From assembly GCF_006716445.1 (NCBI RefSeq), contig NZ_VFPA01000001.1:1612001-1676000 (forward strand): DNA of 64,000 nucleotides. Reading direction: 5' to 3'. This document shows positions 1 to 9,216 of the stretch, one piece after another. Numbering within the stretch: the first letter of the stretch is position 1; every line of letters begins with the position of its first letter. This DNA comes from Pseudonocardia kunmingensis (GTDB taxonomy: Bacteria > Actinomycetota > Actinomycetes > Mycobacteriales > Pseudonocardiaceae). The position numbers were made by a program, and so were the translations under genes. The notes beneath the pieces are model-generated. The model ran no database searches, had not been told where the DNA came from, and saw only the letters and a program-made list of their open reading frames with translations.

Positions 1-797
1 CGATCGCCAGCTGGGCGACCGTGCAGCCCTTCGCCCCGGCGACCCGGCGCAGCGACTCCACCAGGGCGAGGTTGTGCTCCACGTTCTCGGCGGCGAACCG
101 CGGGCTGAACCCGCGCATGTCGCCGGGGCCCGCGGTGCGGCCTGCGCTCCAGTGCCCCGAGAGGAGGCCGCGGCCGAGCACCCCGTACGCGGTCATGCCG
201 ATGCCCAGCTCCTGCAGGGTCGGCAGGACCTCCGCCTCCACCGCGCGGGACAGGAGCGAGTACTCGATCTGCAGGTCGGCGATGGGGTGCACGGCGTGCG
301 CGCGGCGGATCGTCGCGGCGTCGACCTCGGAGAGGCCGATGTGCCGCACGTACCCGGCGTCGACCATCTCCTGGATCGCGCCCACCGTCTCCTCGATCGG
401 TACGGCCGGGTCCAGCCGGGCCGGGCGGTAGACGTCGACATGGTCGGTGCCCAGCCGCGTCAGCGAGTAGGCCAGGAAGTTCTTCACCGCCTCGGGCCGG
501 TTGTCCTGCGCGCCGAACACCGGGCCCGGGCCCCGGAGCTGGCCGAACTTGACGCTCAGCTGGTAGCTGTCCCGGTTCCGGCCGCGCAGCGCCTCCGCCA
601 GCAGCAGTTCGTTGTGGCCCATCGCGTAGAAGTCGCCGGTGTCGATCAGCGTGACGCCGGCGTCCAGCGCGGCGTGCACCGTGGCGATGCTCTCGTCGCG
701 GTCGGTGGCGCCGTAGGCCTCGCCCGAGAGGCCCATCGCGCCCAGGCCCAGCGCGGAGACGGCCGGCCCGGTGCTTCCCAGAGTTCGTGTCTGCATG
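1..797 (-). CDS. aldo/keto reductase, 3' end cut by window
   Basis: NADPH-dependent aldo/keto reductase, cytosolic; the last part lies outside the window. The visible 265 residues hold the family's (beta/alpha)8 features: an N-terminal LGLGAMGLSG segment, DTGDFYAMGHNE with the catalytic Asp and Tyr, LSVKFG with the catalytic Lys, and the GLSE loop. The usual catalytic His position reads YRPARLDP, so His is replaced by Ala; from memory this variant is common in actinobacterial members. The ATG at 797 matches the usual start (MQTRTLG). It is divergent from the HTH regulator at 899, which may control it. Substrate unknown. Confidence 0.88.
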
Positions 798-898
798 GAG
801 CCACCTTGTGCCGCCGTGAGGGCGCACGGGAGCGGAGCGTTCATCGTGGGAGAGCGGCTCCCTGGATCTCCTCCGCGACCGCGGGGAGCATGGGGGTC

Positions 899-1759
899 AT
901 GCAGCGCGACGAGCTCGCCGACTTCCTGCGTCGCCGCCGGGAGGCGATCCGCCCGGCGGAGGTCGGGATCGCCGACGGCCCGCGCCGCCGCACCTCCGGG
1001 CTGCGCCGGGAGGAGGTGGCGATGCTCGCCGGCATGTCGGTCGACTACGTCGTGCGCCTCGAGCAGGGCCGCAGCAGCCAGCCCTCCACCCAGCTGCTCG
1101 GCGCGCTGGCCCGCGCGTTGCGCCTCTCCGACGACGAGCGCGACCACCTGTTCCACCTGGCGGGCCACCAGCCCCCGCCGGCCGACGGGGTGGCCGGCAT
1201 GGCCCGCGCGGGCCTGGTGCGCATGCTCGACCTGCTCGGCGACACCCCGGCGGTGGTGCTGTCCGACCTGGGCGAGATCCTCGCCCAGAACCGGATGGCC
1301 CTCCTGCTGAACGGCGACCACCGCGGCTTGTCCGGCGACCGCCGCTACCTCGTGTACCGCTGGTTCACCGAGCCCGCCACCCGCGCCGTCCGGCCGCCCG
1401 AGGAGCGGGAGCACAACTCCCGTCAGACGGTGGCCGACCTGCGCGCGGTCGCGGGCCGGCGGTCCGGCGACGCGGAGGTCGCCCGGCTCGTCCACCGGCT
1501 GCAGCGCGCGAGCGCCGAGTTCCGCAGGCTGTGGGCCGAGCACGAGGTCGCGGTCCGGCGTTCCGACCGCAAGACCCTGATCCACCCGCGGGTGGGCCCG
1601 CTGCTGATGGACTGCGAGACCCTGGTCACCCCCGACCAGCGTCAGCTGCTGCTGGTGCTCACCCCGGCGGACGCGGAGGCCCGTGAGCGGCTGGAGCTGT
1701 TGCGGGTGCTCGGCACCGAGGAGTTCCCCGCCGGGGCCGCGGACGCGTCCGCGCGGTGA
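899..1759 (+). CDS. XRE-family HTH regulator with MmyB-like ligand domain
   Basis: DNA-binding regulator of about 286 residues. Residues 1-75 form an XRE-type helix-turn-helix (RRTSGLRREEVAMLAGMSVDY then VRLEQGRSSQPS). The rest matches the MmyB-like ligand-binding fold (DLLGDTPAVVLSDLGEILAQN, LIHPRVGPLLMDCETL). Such proteins usually sit next to, and repress, a small oxidoreductase gene, here the divergent aldo/keto reductase across a 101-nt gap. The start is ATG 899 because GGGGAG at 883-888 fits it best; an in-frame ATG at 890 is possible but its ribosome site would be too close. Confidence 0.85.
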   Translation: MQRDELADFLRRRREAIRPAEVGIADGPRRRTSGLRREEVAMLAGMSVDYVVRLEQGRSSQPSTQLLGALARALRLSDDERDHLFHLAGHQPPPADGVAGMARAGLVRMLDLLGDTPAVVLSDLGEILAQNRMALLLNGDHRGLSGDRRYLVYRWFTEPATRAVRPPEEREHNSRQTVADLRAVAGRRSGDAEVARLVHRLQRASAEFRRLWAEHEVAVRRSDRKTLIHPRVGPLLMDCETLVTPDQRQLLLVLTPADAEARERLELLRVLGTEEFPAGAADASAR

Positions 1760-1774
1760 ACCTCGCGCGCCTGG

Positions 1775-2332
1775 TCACCTCAGGGCGCGCAACGCCACCG
1801 CGGCCTCCGCGATGCAGTCGGCGAAGCCGGGCGCACCGTCGTCGGTGACCCAGCGCGTGAACGCGACCTGGAAGACCGTCACCGCGCTCTGGGCGGCGAG
1901 GCTCGCGGACGGCTCCGGCACGCCGCGCGCGCGGAGCCCGCCGGTCGTGACGTCGGCCATCGCCGCGAGTTTGAGCAGCTCACGCTCCTGGAGGGCGGGG
2001 TTGGCCGCGATGATCCGCGCGCGGCGGACGGCGTGGTCGTGCCGGTCCTCCAGCAGGCCGGCGGCCGCGGCCACCCCCGCGAGCGCGGCGTCGAGCGGCG
2101 GGAGGTCCGGCGCGGCGGCCAGGATCGCGTCGCGCACGGTCTGCTGCATGGCCTCGGAGCCGTCGAAGAGGACCTCGCGCTTGTCGGTGAAGTGCCGGAA
2201 GAAGGTGCGCTCGGTGACGCCGGCGCTCTCGGCGATGTCGCCCGCGGTCGTCTGCTCGAAGCCGCGCTCCGCGAAGAGCTCCATCGCGGCGCGGATCATC
2301 CGCCCGCGCGCGTCCGGCTCCCAGCGGCTCAT
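1775..2332 (-). CDS. TetR-family repressor
   Basis: Repressor of about 185 residues. The N-terminal TetR helix-turn-helix is clear (AGDIAESAGVTERTFFRHF, followed by TDKREVLF); the C-terminal ligand domain is not diagnostic. The ATG at 2332 (MSRWEPD) gives the usual N-terminal length; an in-frame ATG at 2365 would lie inside the operator. It is divergent from the SDR gene at 2417, and the gap holds two near-palindromic sites, so it probably represses both itself and the SDR gene. The ligand is unknown. It converges on the HTH gene ending at 1759. Confidence 0.88.
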   Translation of the reverse strand: MSRWEPDARGRMIRAAMELFAERGFEQTTAGDIAESAGVTERTFFRHFTDKREVLFDGSEAMQQTVRDAILAAAPDLPPLDAALAGVAAAAGLLEDRHDHAVRRARIIAANPALQERELLKLAAMADVTTGGLRARGVPEPSASLAAQSAVTVFQVAFTRWVTDDGAPGFADCIAEAAVALRALR

Positions 2333-2348
2333 GGCGGCGAGTGTAGTG

Positions 2349-2397
2349 ATGACAGTGACCGACATCAGGTGCTAGCGTTGATGTCAGTCACTGTCAT
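2349..2397. promoter_or_regulatory. double TetR operator between divergent genes
   Basis: Two 19-nt blocks, 2349-2367 and 2379-2397, are inverted copies with 18 of 19 bases matching. Each block also holds its own 17-bp near-palindrome of form ATGnCAGT-n-ACYGnCAT, centred at 2357 and 2389. The centres are 32 bp apart, about three helical turns, so two dimers could bind the same DNA face. The position between a TetR gene and its divergent neighbour is the standard one for autoregulation. Confidence 0.8.
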
Positions 2398-2416
2398 ACG
2401 CAGAAGGGAAGCCACC

Positions 2417-3316
2417 ATGCGCGTCTTCGTCACCGGTGCCTCCGGCTGGATCGGCTCGGCCGTCACCGACGAGCTCCTGGCCCACGGGTGCGAGGTCGTC
2501 GGCCTCGCCCGCTCCGACCGGTCGGCCGATGCGCTGCGGGCGAAGGGCGCCACCGTCCACCGCGGCAGCCTCGACGACCTCGACAGCCTCGCCTCGGCCG
2601 CCGAGGCCGCCGACGGCGTCATCCACCTCGCCTTCAAGCACGACTTCGCCGACTACGCGGGCGCCGGCCGCACCGAGCACGCCGCCGTCCGGCGGATGCT
2701 CGACACGCTGAAGGGCAGCGACCGGCCGTTCCTGCTCGCCTCCGGGCTGGCAGGAGGCATCAGCGGGCGGCCGCTGACCGAGGACGACGCACTGCCGCAC
2801 CACGGTGCCGACTCGATGCGCGGCGGCAGCGAGAACCTCGCGCTGTCCTACGCCGAGCTCGGGGTCCGGCCGGTCGCCCTGCGCTTCTCCGCCACCGTCC
2901 ACGGCACGGGCGACCCGGGCTTCACCGCGACGCTGACGAGGATCGCGAAGGAGCGCGGCGTGGCCGGTTACATCGGCGACGGCGCGAACCGCTGGGCGGC
3001 CGTGCACCGCTCCGACGCCGCGCGGATGGTCCGGCTCGCGCTGGAGAACGCACCGGCGGGTTCCCGGATGCACGCCGCGGCCGAGGACGGCATCCCCACC
3101 CGCGACATCGCCGCCGCGATCGGCCGGTACCTGGCCCTGCCGACGGCATCGGTCGCGCCGGAGGACGCCGAGGCCCACTTCGGCTGGATCGGCCGCTTCT
3201 TCGCCCTGAACGGCGCCGCTTCCCACGCTCGCACCCAGGAGGTGCTCGGCTGGACGCCGACGGGTCCGACGCTGTTCGAGGACATCGCCGCCGGGGCGTA
3301 CGCACTCCCGGGGTGA
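2417..3316 (+). CDS. NAD(P)-dependent epimerase/dehydratase-like SDR
   Basis: Extended-SDR protein of 299 residues. The N-terminus MRVFVTGASGWIGSAV is the Rossmann GxxGxxG nucleotide site; GVIHLAFKHD and the later VHRSDAARMVRLALE are typical of the NAD-dependent epimerase family. A canonical YxxxK pair is not evident around SMRGGSENLALSYAEL, so this may be an atypical SDR acting as a reductase or sensor. Start ATG 2417 is preceded by AAGGGAA at 2404-2410. It is transcribed away from the TetR gene and is probably its target. Confidence 0.82.
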   Translation: MRVFVTGASGWIGSAVTDELLAHGCEVVGLARSDRSADALRAKGATVHRGSLDDLDSLASAAEAADGVIHLAFKHDFADYAGAGRTEHAAVRRMLDTLKGSDRPFLLASGLAGGISGRPLTEDDALPHHGADSMRGGSENLALSYAELGVRPVALRFSATVHGTGDPGFTATLTRIAKERGVAGYIGDGANRWAAVHRSDAARMVRLALENAPAGSRMHAAAEDGIPTRDIAAAIGRYLALPTASVAPEDAEAHFGWIGRFFALNGAASHARTQEVLGWTPTGPTLFEDIAAGAYALPG

Positions 3317-3323
3317 CCTGCGC

Positions 3324-3707
3324 TCAGCCGATCCCGACCGTCTGGCGCTCCGGCTCGATCACGGCCACCACGCGCTCTTCCCCGCGGGGGTAGGGCGCGC
3401 CGGCGTACTTCACGGCCAGCTCGTCGATGATCTCCCACGCGGCATCGCCCTCGATCCACTCGACGACCCGCCCCCGCACGACCACGGGCTCGAACGGGTT
3501 GTCGGCGGGCGCGATCGACAGGGCCAGCCGGGGGTCGCGGCGCAGGTTGCGCGCCTTGCGCGTGCCCGGGCCGGTGAAGGTGACGATCCGGTCGCCGTGC
3601 GCGCCGACGTAGACGGGAACGCAGTGGGGCGCGCCGTCCGGCAGGACGGTGGCGAGGTGCGCGATCGAGGTGCCGTCGAGGACGCGGCGCACGTCGGGTT
3701 CGAGCAT
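3324..3707 (-). CDS. PPOX-class (F420- or FMN-dependent) small oxidoreductase
   Basis: Split-barrel protein of 127 residues resembling the pyridoxamine-5'-phosphate-oxidase-like, F420-dependent actinobacterial enzymes: IAHLATVLPDGAPHCVPVYV, then RKARNLRRDPRLALSI and VVVRGRVVEW. Start ATG 3707 is fixed by GAAGGAG just upstream (minus strand). It lies 11 nt behind the SDR gene ending at 3719 and is probably cotranscribed with it. The C-terminal 17 codons have a close copy at 13413-13466. The host has F420 genes (cofC at 63.5 kb), but the cofactor cannot be decided from sequence alone. Confidence 0.82.
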   Translation of the reverse strand: MLEPDVRRVLDGTSIAHLATVLPDGAPHCVPVYVGAHGDRIVTFTGPGTRKARNLRRDPRLALSIAPADNPFEPVVVRGRVVEWIEGDAAWEIIDELAVKYAGAPYPRGEERVVAVIEPERQTVGIG

Positions 3708-3718
3708 GGTGTTCTCCT

Positions 3719-4639
3719 TCAGCGGTGGTTGTCGGCGCGCCACGCGACGTAGTGCGCGACCGCCGCGGCGACGTCGAAGGCCGGCGCGAACCCCGTGTCC
3801 CGGGTGAGCCGGGTGATGTCGAGGTAGGGGTCCTCACCGGGGCCGCCCCTGCGCCCGGGCAGGAGGGCCGGCCGCGGGCCGGGAGTGATCGCCTCCAGCG
3901 CCTCCGCGAGCCTGCGGTTGGTGAACGGCCGGCCGCTGGAGACGTTGTAGGTGTCGTGGTGCAGGGTCGGCGCGGTCATCAGGAGGGCGATCGCGCGGCC
4001 GGCGTCGGGGGCGTAGCAGCTGTCCCCGCCGTCGTCGCCGTGCAGCGGCGGCGGCTGCTCGCCGCGCAGCACCGCGCTGATGTAGGGCGGGATGGGGTTG
4101 AACGGTGACTCCGGGTCCATCAGCGGGCCCCAGGTGCTGCCGATGCGCAGCACGACCGGCTGGACACCGCTGCCCGCGAGGCCGTGCGTGGTGAGCGGTT
4201 CGACGGCCTTCTTGAACGCGACGATCGGGTGCGGCAGCGCCGCGGTGGGCAGCGCGAGCTCCTCCGTCCACGGGACCTCGCTGCGCCCGACGTAGACGCC
4301 GAGGCTGCCGGCGACGGCGAACCGCCGGACACCCCAGGTGCGGGCGGCGTCCAGGGCGTTGAGCAGGCCGGTCGTGTCCGTCCGGAAGAAGGCGACCGGG
4401 TCCTCACCGGGGACGGTGCCGGCGAGGTGGACGACGTCGCTGATCTCGTGGCGCTCGCCGAGGGCGAGGATGGCCTCCCGGTCGGTGACGTCGAGGGCTT
4501 CGACGGTGACCCGGCCGGCGAGGAACGACGGCACCCCGGTGCGGCGGTGCGCGGTGACCACGACCTCCTGCCCGAGGTCGACCAGCGCGCGTGCGGTGTG
4601 GGCGCCGATCATGCCGAGCCCACCGGTGACGAGGATCAT
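3719..4639 (-). CDS. NAD-dependent epimerase/dehydratase
   Basis: Extended SDR of 306 residues with an N-terminal Rossmann motif ([15 protein letters not shown]), an Asp-containing DVTDREA segment, [10 protein letters not shown] and a substrate-domain tail ([18 protein letters not shown], then [13 protein letters not shown]). These features match sugar-nucleotide epimerases and related dehydratases. At the catalytic YxxxK position the sequence is [14 protein letters not shown]: the Lys is present but the Tyr is not, so catalysis may be altered. It sits 22 nt behind the BBE-type oxidase gene and 11 nt before the PPOX gene, suggesting one operon acting on one compound. Confidence 0.82.
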   Translation of the reverse strand: MILVTGGLGMIGAHTARALVDLGQEVVVTAHRRTGVPSFLAGRVTVEALDVTDREAILALGERHEISDVVHLAGTVPGEDPVAFFRTDTTGLLNALDAARTWGVRRFAVAGSLGVYVGRSEVPWTEELALPTAALPHPIVAFKKAVEPLTTHGLAGSGVQPVVLRIGSTWGPLMDPESPFNPIPPYISAVLRGEQPPPLHGDDGGDSCYAPDAGRAIALLMTAPTLHHDTYNVSSGRPFTNRRLAEALEAITPGPRPALLPGRRGGPGEDPYLDITRLTRDTGFAPAFDVAAAVAHYVAWRADNHR

Positions 4640-4661
4640 CTCGCGGTCCGTTTCTCGTCGA

Positions 4662-5969
4662 TCAGACAGCTTGGGGGAAGTCGAACAAGCGGTGCGGGTC
4701 GTAGGCGCTCTTCACCGCGGCCAGCCGGGCGTGGTTGGCCCCGTGGTACGCCGTGGCCCAGCCGTCGAGCGCCGGGTCGGGGAAGTTGGGGTAGACCCGT
4801 CCCGACCCGTCGACGTGGGCGATCGCCCAGGAACGGTCGACCCACGGGTCGCCGACGTCCGCGGCGTGCTCGAGCAGGAAGCGCTCGCTGCGGTGGGCGA
4901 ACGCGGTGGCGTCCTCGGCGATCCGGTTGTAGGCCCCGCCCATCGCGGTGAACGTGATCTCCCGCCGGCCCGCCGCCCTCGGTTCGCCGAGCTGGGCCAG
5001 GAGCGCGGCGAGGGTGCGGCCGGACATCGCGCGGGAGAAGAACTCCGACCGGGCACGCAGAGCGCGTTCGGCGTCCGGCGGGTCGTCGAAGGTACCTTTC
5101 AGCTGGTGGAAGGCCAGCCCGGGGCGCAACGCGGTCGCCTGCGGCGCGCCCAACCCGCGCACGATCTCCCGGGTCGCTCCCGCCTCGAGGGTGGAGGCGC
5201 CGAAGAGGGTGGCCCGGACGGGCGCGCCGGGCCGCGAGACGAGGGTGAGGTTGGCGGTGAGCCCGTCCGGGGCGTCCGGTGCCCGGGACTGCCAGGCCGC
5301 GACCAGCGCCTCGGGGTCGGGCTCCGACCAGTGCGCCTCGATGCGGGTGGTCGTCGGCTCGGCGACGGTGGCGAACCGCAGCGACGTGACCACCCCGAAC
5401 TGGCCGCCGCCCGCGCCGCGCAGCGCCCAGAACAGGTCCGGTTCGCGGTGCTGGTCGCACTCGACGACGCGGCCGTCCGCGAGCACGACCTGCGCCCCGA
5501 CGAGGCGGTCGCAGGTCAGGCCGTGCTCGCGCCCGAGCAGCCCGATCCCGCCGCCGAGCGTGAGGCCCGCGATGCCCACCGTGGCCCCGCACCCGGCCGG
5601 AACGGTCCGGCCGTAGGCGTGCAGCGCGGCGTACACCCGGCCCAGGCGGGCGCCGGCACCGATCGTGGTGACCCCGTCGCCGGACACGGTGACCTCGTCG
5701 AGGCCGGACAGGTCGAGCACGACCCCGTCCGACGACGACCGGCCCGCGAAGCAGTGCCCCCCGCCGCGGGGGACGACGCGCTCCCCGCTGGCGAGCGCGT
5801 ACGCGACGACGGCGACGACGTCCGCGACCGAGCGGCACCGGACCACGAGCCGCGGCCGCACGTCGCGGTGGGCGGCGCCGGCCGGGCGGCGGACCGCGTC
5901 GTACCCCGGCGAGCCGGGTCGGAACGACTCGCCGTCGAGCGGGGTGGGGAACGCGGCCAGGTCGGGCAC
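4662..5969 (-). CDS. FAD-linked oxidase, berberine-bridge-enzyme type
   Basis: Flavoprotein oxidase or dehydrogenase of about 435 residues. It has an FAD_binding_4 domain ([27 protein letters not shown]) and a C-terminal BBE segment ([33 protein letters not shown]). His72 in GGGHCF and Cys127 in AGCGATVG are at the two positions that carry bicovalent FAD in this family. The start is GTG 5969 ([10 protein letters not shown]); no ATG fits. It follows the AraC gene by 53 nt and precedes the SDR by 22 nt. Family members oxidise sugars, alkaloids or polyketides; the substrate here is unknown. Confidence 0.85.
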   Translation of the reverse strand: MPDLAAFPTPLDGESFRPGSPGYDAVRRPAGAAHRDVRPRLVVRCRSVADVVAVVAYALASGERVVPRGGGHCFAGRSSSDGVVLDLSGLDEVTVSGDGVTTIGAGARLGRVYAALHAYGRTVPAGCGATVGIAGLTLGGGIGLLGREHGLTCDRLVGAQVVLADGRVVECDQHREPDLFWALRGAGGGQFGVVTSLRFATVAEPTTTRIEAHWSEPDPEALVAAWQSRAPDAPDGLTANLTLVSRPGAPVRATLFGASTLEAGATREIVRGLGAPQATALRPGLAFHQLKGTFDDPPDAERALRARSEFFSRAMSGRTLAALLAQLGEPRAAGRREITFTAMGGAYNRIAEDATAFAHRSERFLLEHAADVGDPWVDRSWAIAHVDGSGRVYPNFPDPALDGWATAYHGANHARLAAVKSAYDPHRLFDFPQAV

Positions 5970-6022
5970 GGGCTCGAAGCTAGGCGCGGCGCGAGGACGG
6001 CGATTGAACGGAACGCGCAGGG

Positions 6023-6856
6023 TCAGACCCGCAGCGGCGGCCTGCCCCGGGTGGCGAGGAAGGGCGCGTAGGACGCGGAGTGCTCGTGGCCGCAGGCGCA
6101 GCGGTCGAGGTCGCCGCCGAGGAGCCGGCGCGGGGTGAGTCCGGTCAGGCGCAGGCACTCCCGTCCGAGGTGCGCCTGGTCGGCGTACCCCACGTCCACC
6201 GCGAGGCCCGCCACCCCGTCGGCGCCACGCCGACCCGAGGCGGCGGCGCCGGCCTGGGCCAGCGCGAGGAAGCCCTGGAACCGCAACGTCCGCTGGAGCG
6301 CCTTGGGCCCCACCCCGACCGCGTGCAGGCAGCGGCGGCGCAGCTGGCTCGCGGAGAGCGCGAGGTGGCAGGCCAGGCCGGCGATGTCGACCGGGTGCCA
6401 GGGCATCAGCGCGTTCACGGCTTCGCCCACCAGCGGGTCCACCCGGACCACGCTCCGGAACTCCCGCAGGAGGTGGGCCTGCAGCAACCCCAGGGCCTGC
6501 TCGGGCGACCCGGCGAGGGCCATCGCCTCCACCAGGCGATCCACCGGGCTCCCCCACAGCTCCGCCAGGCCCAGGCGCTGGTCCACCAGGTCGTCGAGCA
6601 CGGTCGGGAGGTGCGGCGCGGCCCCGGGCCGGAACCGCACTCCCACGATGGTGGTGTGCGGCGGGATGACCTCGATCTGCGGTCCGGTCAGCGGGCCGAC
6701 GAGCTGGGGACGGCCCCCGAGCGGGAAGTGGATCTCGACGCCGCCCGTGGGCAGGTGCCGTTGCAGGTACCGCGCGTCACCGGTGCGCTGGACCCAGACC
6801 GTCCGCACCACGCCGGCGAGCCCCGGCAGCGGCGGCCGCTCGACGTAGGACTCCAC
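6023..6856 (-). CDS. AraC-family transcriptional regulator
   Basis: Regulator of about 277 residues. The C-terminal third carries the double helix-turn-helix of AraC proteins (DIAGLACHLALSASQLRRR, VAGLAVDVGYADQAHLGRE, LTGLTPRRLL). The N-terminal part (LPTGGVEIHFPLGG, VGVRFRPGAAPHLP) resembles the DUF6597-type sensor domain. It ends in a short Cys/His-rich tail, CACGHEH. Start GTG 6856 was chosen because similarity begins there. It lies upstream of, and codirectional with, the BBE-oxidase/SDR/PPOX genes and probably regulates them. Confidence 0.83.
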   Translation of the reverse strand: MESYVERPPLPGLAGVVRTVWVQRTGDARYLQRHLPTGGVEIHFPLGGRPQLVGPLTGPQIEVIPPHTTIVGVRFRPGAAPHLPTVLDDLVDQRLGLAELWGSPVDRLVEAMALAGSPEQALGLLQAHLLREFRSVVRVDPLVGEAVNALMPWHPVDIAGLACHLALSASQLRRRCLHAVGVGPKALQRTLRFQGFLALAQAGAAASGRRGADGVAGLAVDVGYADQAHLGRECLRLTGLTPRRLLGGDLDRCACGHEHSASYAPFLATRGRPPLRV

Positions 6857-7072
6857 CGCGGCATCCTGGCACCGGAGCAGCCCGAGCGGCACCCAGAAAA
6901 TCTCCCCCAGCCAAGGTAGACATTCGGCGGCAGCCGGGTGTACCTTCGGCCCCGTCGCGGCGCAGAGAAGGTCGCCGGGACACAGCAACGCCGAGGAGAA
7001 GGGAAGTCGCACACTGTCCGACCCGCCCGGGGCCGTGAGGCCGGGTGGGTGCCGCCTCGTCCGGAACGGAAG

Positions 7073-7168
7073 GTGATTATCGGTTACTACGCAGATGCGA
7101 TCCCGCAGGAGCTGGTATCCGAGTCCTGCGGGTCGAGGAAGCCGACGATGAGTCGGTCGATGGTGTGA
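7073..7168 (+). CDS. candidate 31-residue upstream peptide
   Basis: A short reading frame from GTG 7073 to TGA 7168 encodes VIIGYYADAIPQELVSES and then a Cys/Arg/Ser-rich tail (SRKPTMSRSMV). A GGAA stretch lies just upstream. It ends 12 nt before a strong hairpin and 59 nt before the MerR start, which is the order seen in attenuation or translation-linked control. I do not recognise the peptide. It could instead be untranslated leader. Confidence 0.4.
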   Translation: MIIGYYADAIPQELVSESCGSRKPTMSRSMV

Positions 7169-7180
7169 CCTACAACCCTC

Positions 7181-7210
7181 GGGGCCCCGGTGCAACGGCA
7201 CCGGGGCCCC
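7181..7210 (+). terminator. perfect 13-bp hairpin before merR-like gene
   Basis: GGGGCCCCGGTGC, a loop AACG, then the exact complement. There is no T tract, so it may act as a pause, attenuator or translational block rather than a simple terminator. It lies 17 nt before the MerR start codon at 7228, close to the ribosome site GTGGAGG. Confidence 0.6.
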
Positions 7211-7227
7211 TGTCATGTGGAGGTGCG

Positions 7228-7554
7228 ATGGCAGAAGACCCGCGAACAGCGGACGACAAGCTCGACGACGAGCACTACCCCGCGTACACCATGGGCCGTG
7301 CCGCGGAGCTGCTGGGCGCCACGCCCGGGTTCCTCCGCAGCCTCGACGAGGTGAAGCTCCTCGTCCCGCAACGCTCCCCCGGCGGACACCGCCGCTACTC
7401 CCGCTACCAACTGCGCATCGCCGCTCGCGTCCGGGCGCTGGTCGACAACGGCACCGCCCTCGACGCCGCCTGCCGCATCATCATCCTGGAGGACCAGCTC
7501 GAGGAGGCCCGGCGGATCAACGCCGAGCTGACCCGGCGCCGGGCGAGCAGCTGA
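7228..7554 (+). CDS. MerR-family regulator, small
   Basis: Single-domain MerR-type DNA-binding protein of 108 residues. The winged helix-turn-helix is clear (YTMGRAAELLGATPGFLRSL, then QRSPGGHRRYSRYQL), followed by one dimerisation helix (ACRIIILEDQLEEARRINAEL). There is no effector domain and no metal-binding Cys cluster. The N-terminus MAEDPRTADDKLDDEHYPAY is, from memory, conserved among actinobacterial homologues. Start ATG 7228 is preceded by GTGGAGG. Expression may depend on the upstream peptide and hairpin. Confidence 0.85.
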   Translation: MAEDPRTADDKLDDEHYPAYTMGRAAELLGATPGFLRSLDEVKLLVPQRSPGGHRRYSRYQLRIAARVRALVDNGTALDAACRIIILEDQLEEARRINAELTRRRASS

Positions 7555-7601
7555 CGCCGCAAGAGCGCGTCGAGCCCGGCGACGAAGTGACGTGCGCCGC
7601 C

Positions 7602-9048
7602 CTACCCGGGTGGCGCCTGGAAGCCACCGATCTCCCGCTCCAGCAGTTCGGCCAGCCGCAGCGGGGTGCGGTCCTCGTACATCGGGCCGATGAGCTGAAC
7701 GCCCACCGGCAGTCCCTCGGGGGACCGGCCTGCCGGCACGGCGGTGGCGGGCAGGCCCGGCATGGTGGCCAGACCGGCCCAGACCAGCTGGTCGAAGAAC
7801 GGGTGCTCGACGCCGTCGATGTCGATCCGGCGTCCCAGCAGGTCGGGGTCGTGGTCGTGCGGGAACGCGGGGGTCGGCGTGATCGGGCAGACCACGGCGT
7901 CGAACTCGGCGAAGAGCTGTCGCCAGCCGTGGCGGTGGAGCTCGCGGCGGTTGTTCGCCTCGAGCCAGTCGCGGTGGCTGAGCACCATGCCGCGCAGCCG
8001 CGAGGCTCCGGTCGCCTGCGCCCAGTCCGGCGGCGCGGGCCCGCAGCTGCTCGTACGCCTCGACGGGGAAGCGGGCAACGGAGCCCGAGAAGAGCAACTG
8101 CGTGTAGAGCATCGCGGCTTCGGCCAGATCCGGCAGCAGCGGATGGTGCCGTTCGACGCGGGCGCCGCCGGCGACCAGCGCGTCGACGACCCGGTTCACG
8201 GCCGCTCGCACCGCGGACCCGGTCGGGATGAGCGGGTGCTCGTCGAGGACCAGGACCCGGAAGTCGCGGATCTGCTCGTGGCGGGCAGCCGGCAGCGTCA
8301 GGCGGTGCGCCACGCCGAGCGTCAGCGGGTCCGGCCCGGCCATGACGTCGAGCAGCAGCGTGAGGTCGCCCGCGGTGCGCGCCATGGGACCGACGACGGC
8401 GAGGTCGAGGTCGACCGGCAGCGCAGGCTCGGTCGGCGCGACCATGCCGCGGTTCGCCGCCAGCCCGAGTGTCGGCTTGTGCGCGTAGACGCCGCAGAAA
8501 TGCGCGGGGGTGCGCAGCGAACCGCCGATGTCGGAGCCGATGGACAGCGCGCCGAATCCGGACGCCAGTGCCGCCGCTGACCCTCCCGACGATCCGCCCG
8601 ACGTGCGGTCCTGATCCCACGGATTGTTGGTCGTGCCGTAGATCTCGTTGAAGCTCTGCAGGTCTTGCAGCCCCAATGGCACATTGGTTTTGCCGAGCAC
8701 GACGGCGCCGGCGGTCTTGAGCCGCGACACCTGCACCGCATCCTCGGCAGGCACGTGGTTCCGATGCTGCGGCATGCCCCAGGTCGTGGGCAGACCGGCG
8801 ACGTCGTAGGACTCCTTGACCGTCACCGGGACACCGAGCAGCGGCCGGTCCTCCCCGCGGGCGAGCGCCTGGTCGGCACGCCTGGCGGCGGCCCGCGCAC
8901 GGTCGAAGTCCGACACGCAGATCGCGTTGATCTCCTTGTCGTCGCGCTCGATGCGGACTATCTCCTCGTCGATCAACTCCACCGCGGTCATCTCACCGGC
9001 ACGCAAGGAAGCCGCGATCTCTTCGGCCGATCGGAAATTACGCTCCAC
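7602..9048 (-). pseudogene. amidase (amidase-signature family), frameshifted
   Basis: Amidase-signature hydrolase broken by one frameshift near 8022-8045. The 5' frame (9048 down to about 8035) carries the Ser-cisSer-Lys elements: VTVKESYDVAG with the catalytic Lys and TSGGSSGGSAAALASGFGAL with both Ser. The 3' frame (about 8040 down to 7602) continues with DWAQATGASRLRGMVLSHRDW, PITPTPAFPHDHD and PAGRSPEGLPVGVQLIGP. Together they make one normal-length amidase of about 480 residues. Either the gene is dead or the assembly has a one-base error in a GC run. Start GTG 9048 is inferred. Confidence 0.85.
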
Positions 9049-9216
9049 GAATCCGACGCTACCAGCCGTCCGCAGACACTCGACCCACAAGCGCGGGGAC
9101 CGCACGTCCTTCTGCAGATCCCCGGAAAGGTGACAATCGCGAGGTCAGAGCCTTGGCCGTCGAAACTCGATCCGCCGGGGCCACGAAACGCCATATCGCG
9201 CAACGGGATGGATGTC

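Larger units (their letters stand above)
6857..7227. other. divergent leader region between araC-like and merR-like genes
   Basis: This 371-nt gap contains no large gene. Toward the MerR gene it holds a bulged hairpin (CCCGCCC ... GGGTGGG around 7022-7049), a 31-codon reading frame at 7073-7168 and a perfect 13-bp hairpin at 7181-7210. The arrangement looks like a structured mRNA leader. I cannot match it to a known riboswitch class. Confidence 0.5.

Noticed and set aside
4636..5838. Long overlapping frames opposite or shifted to the BBE oxidase
   Set aside because: Arg/Pro-rich composition typical of high-GC shadow frames, no domain, and the true frame has all family motifs.
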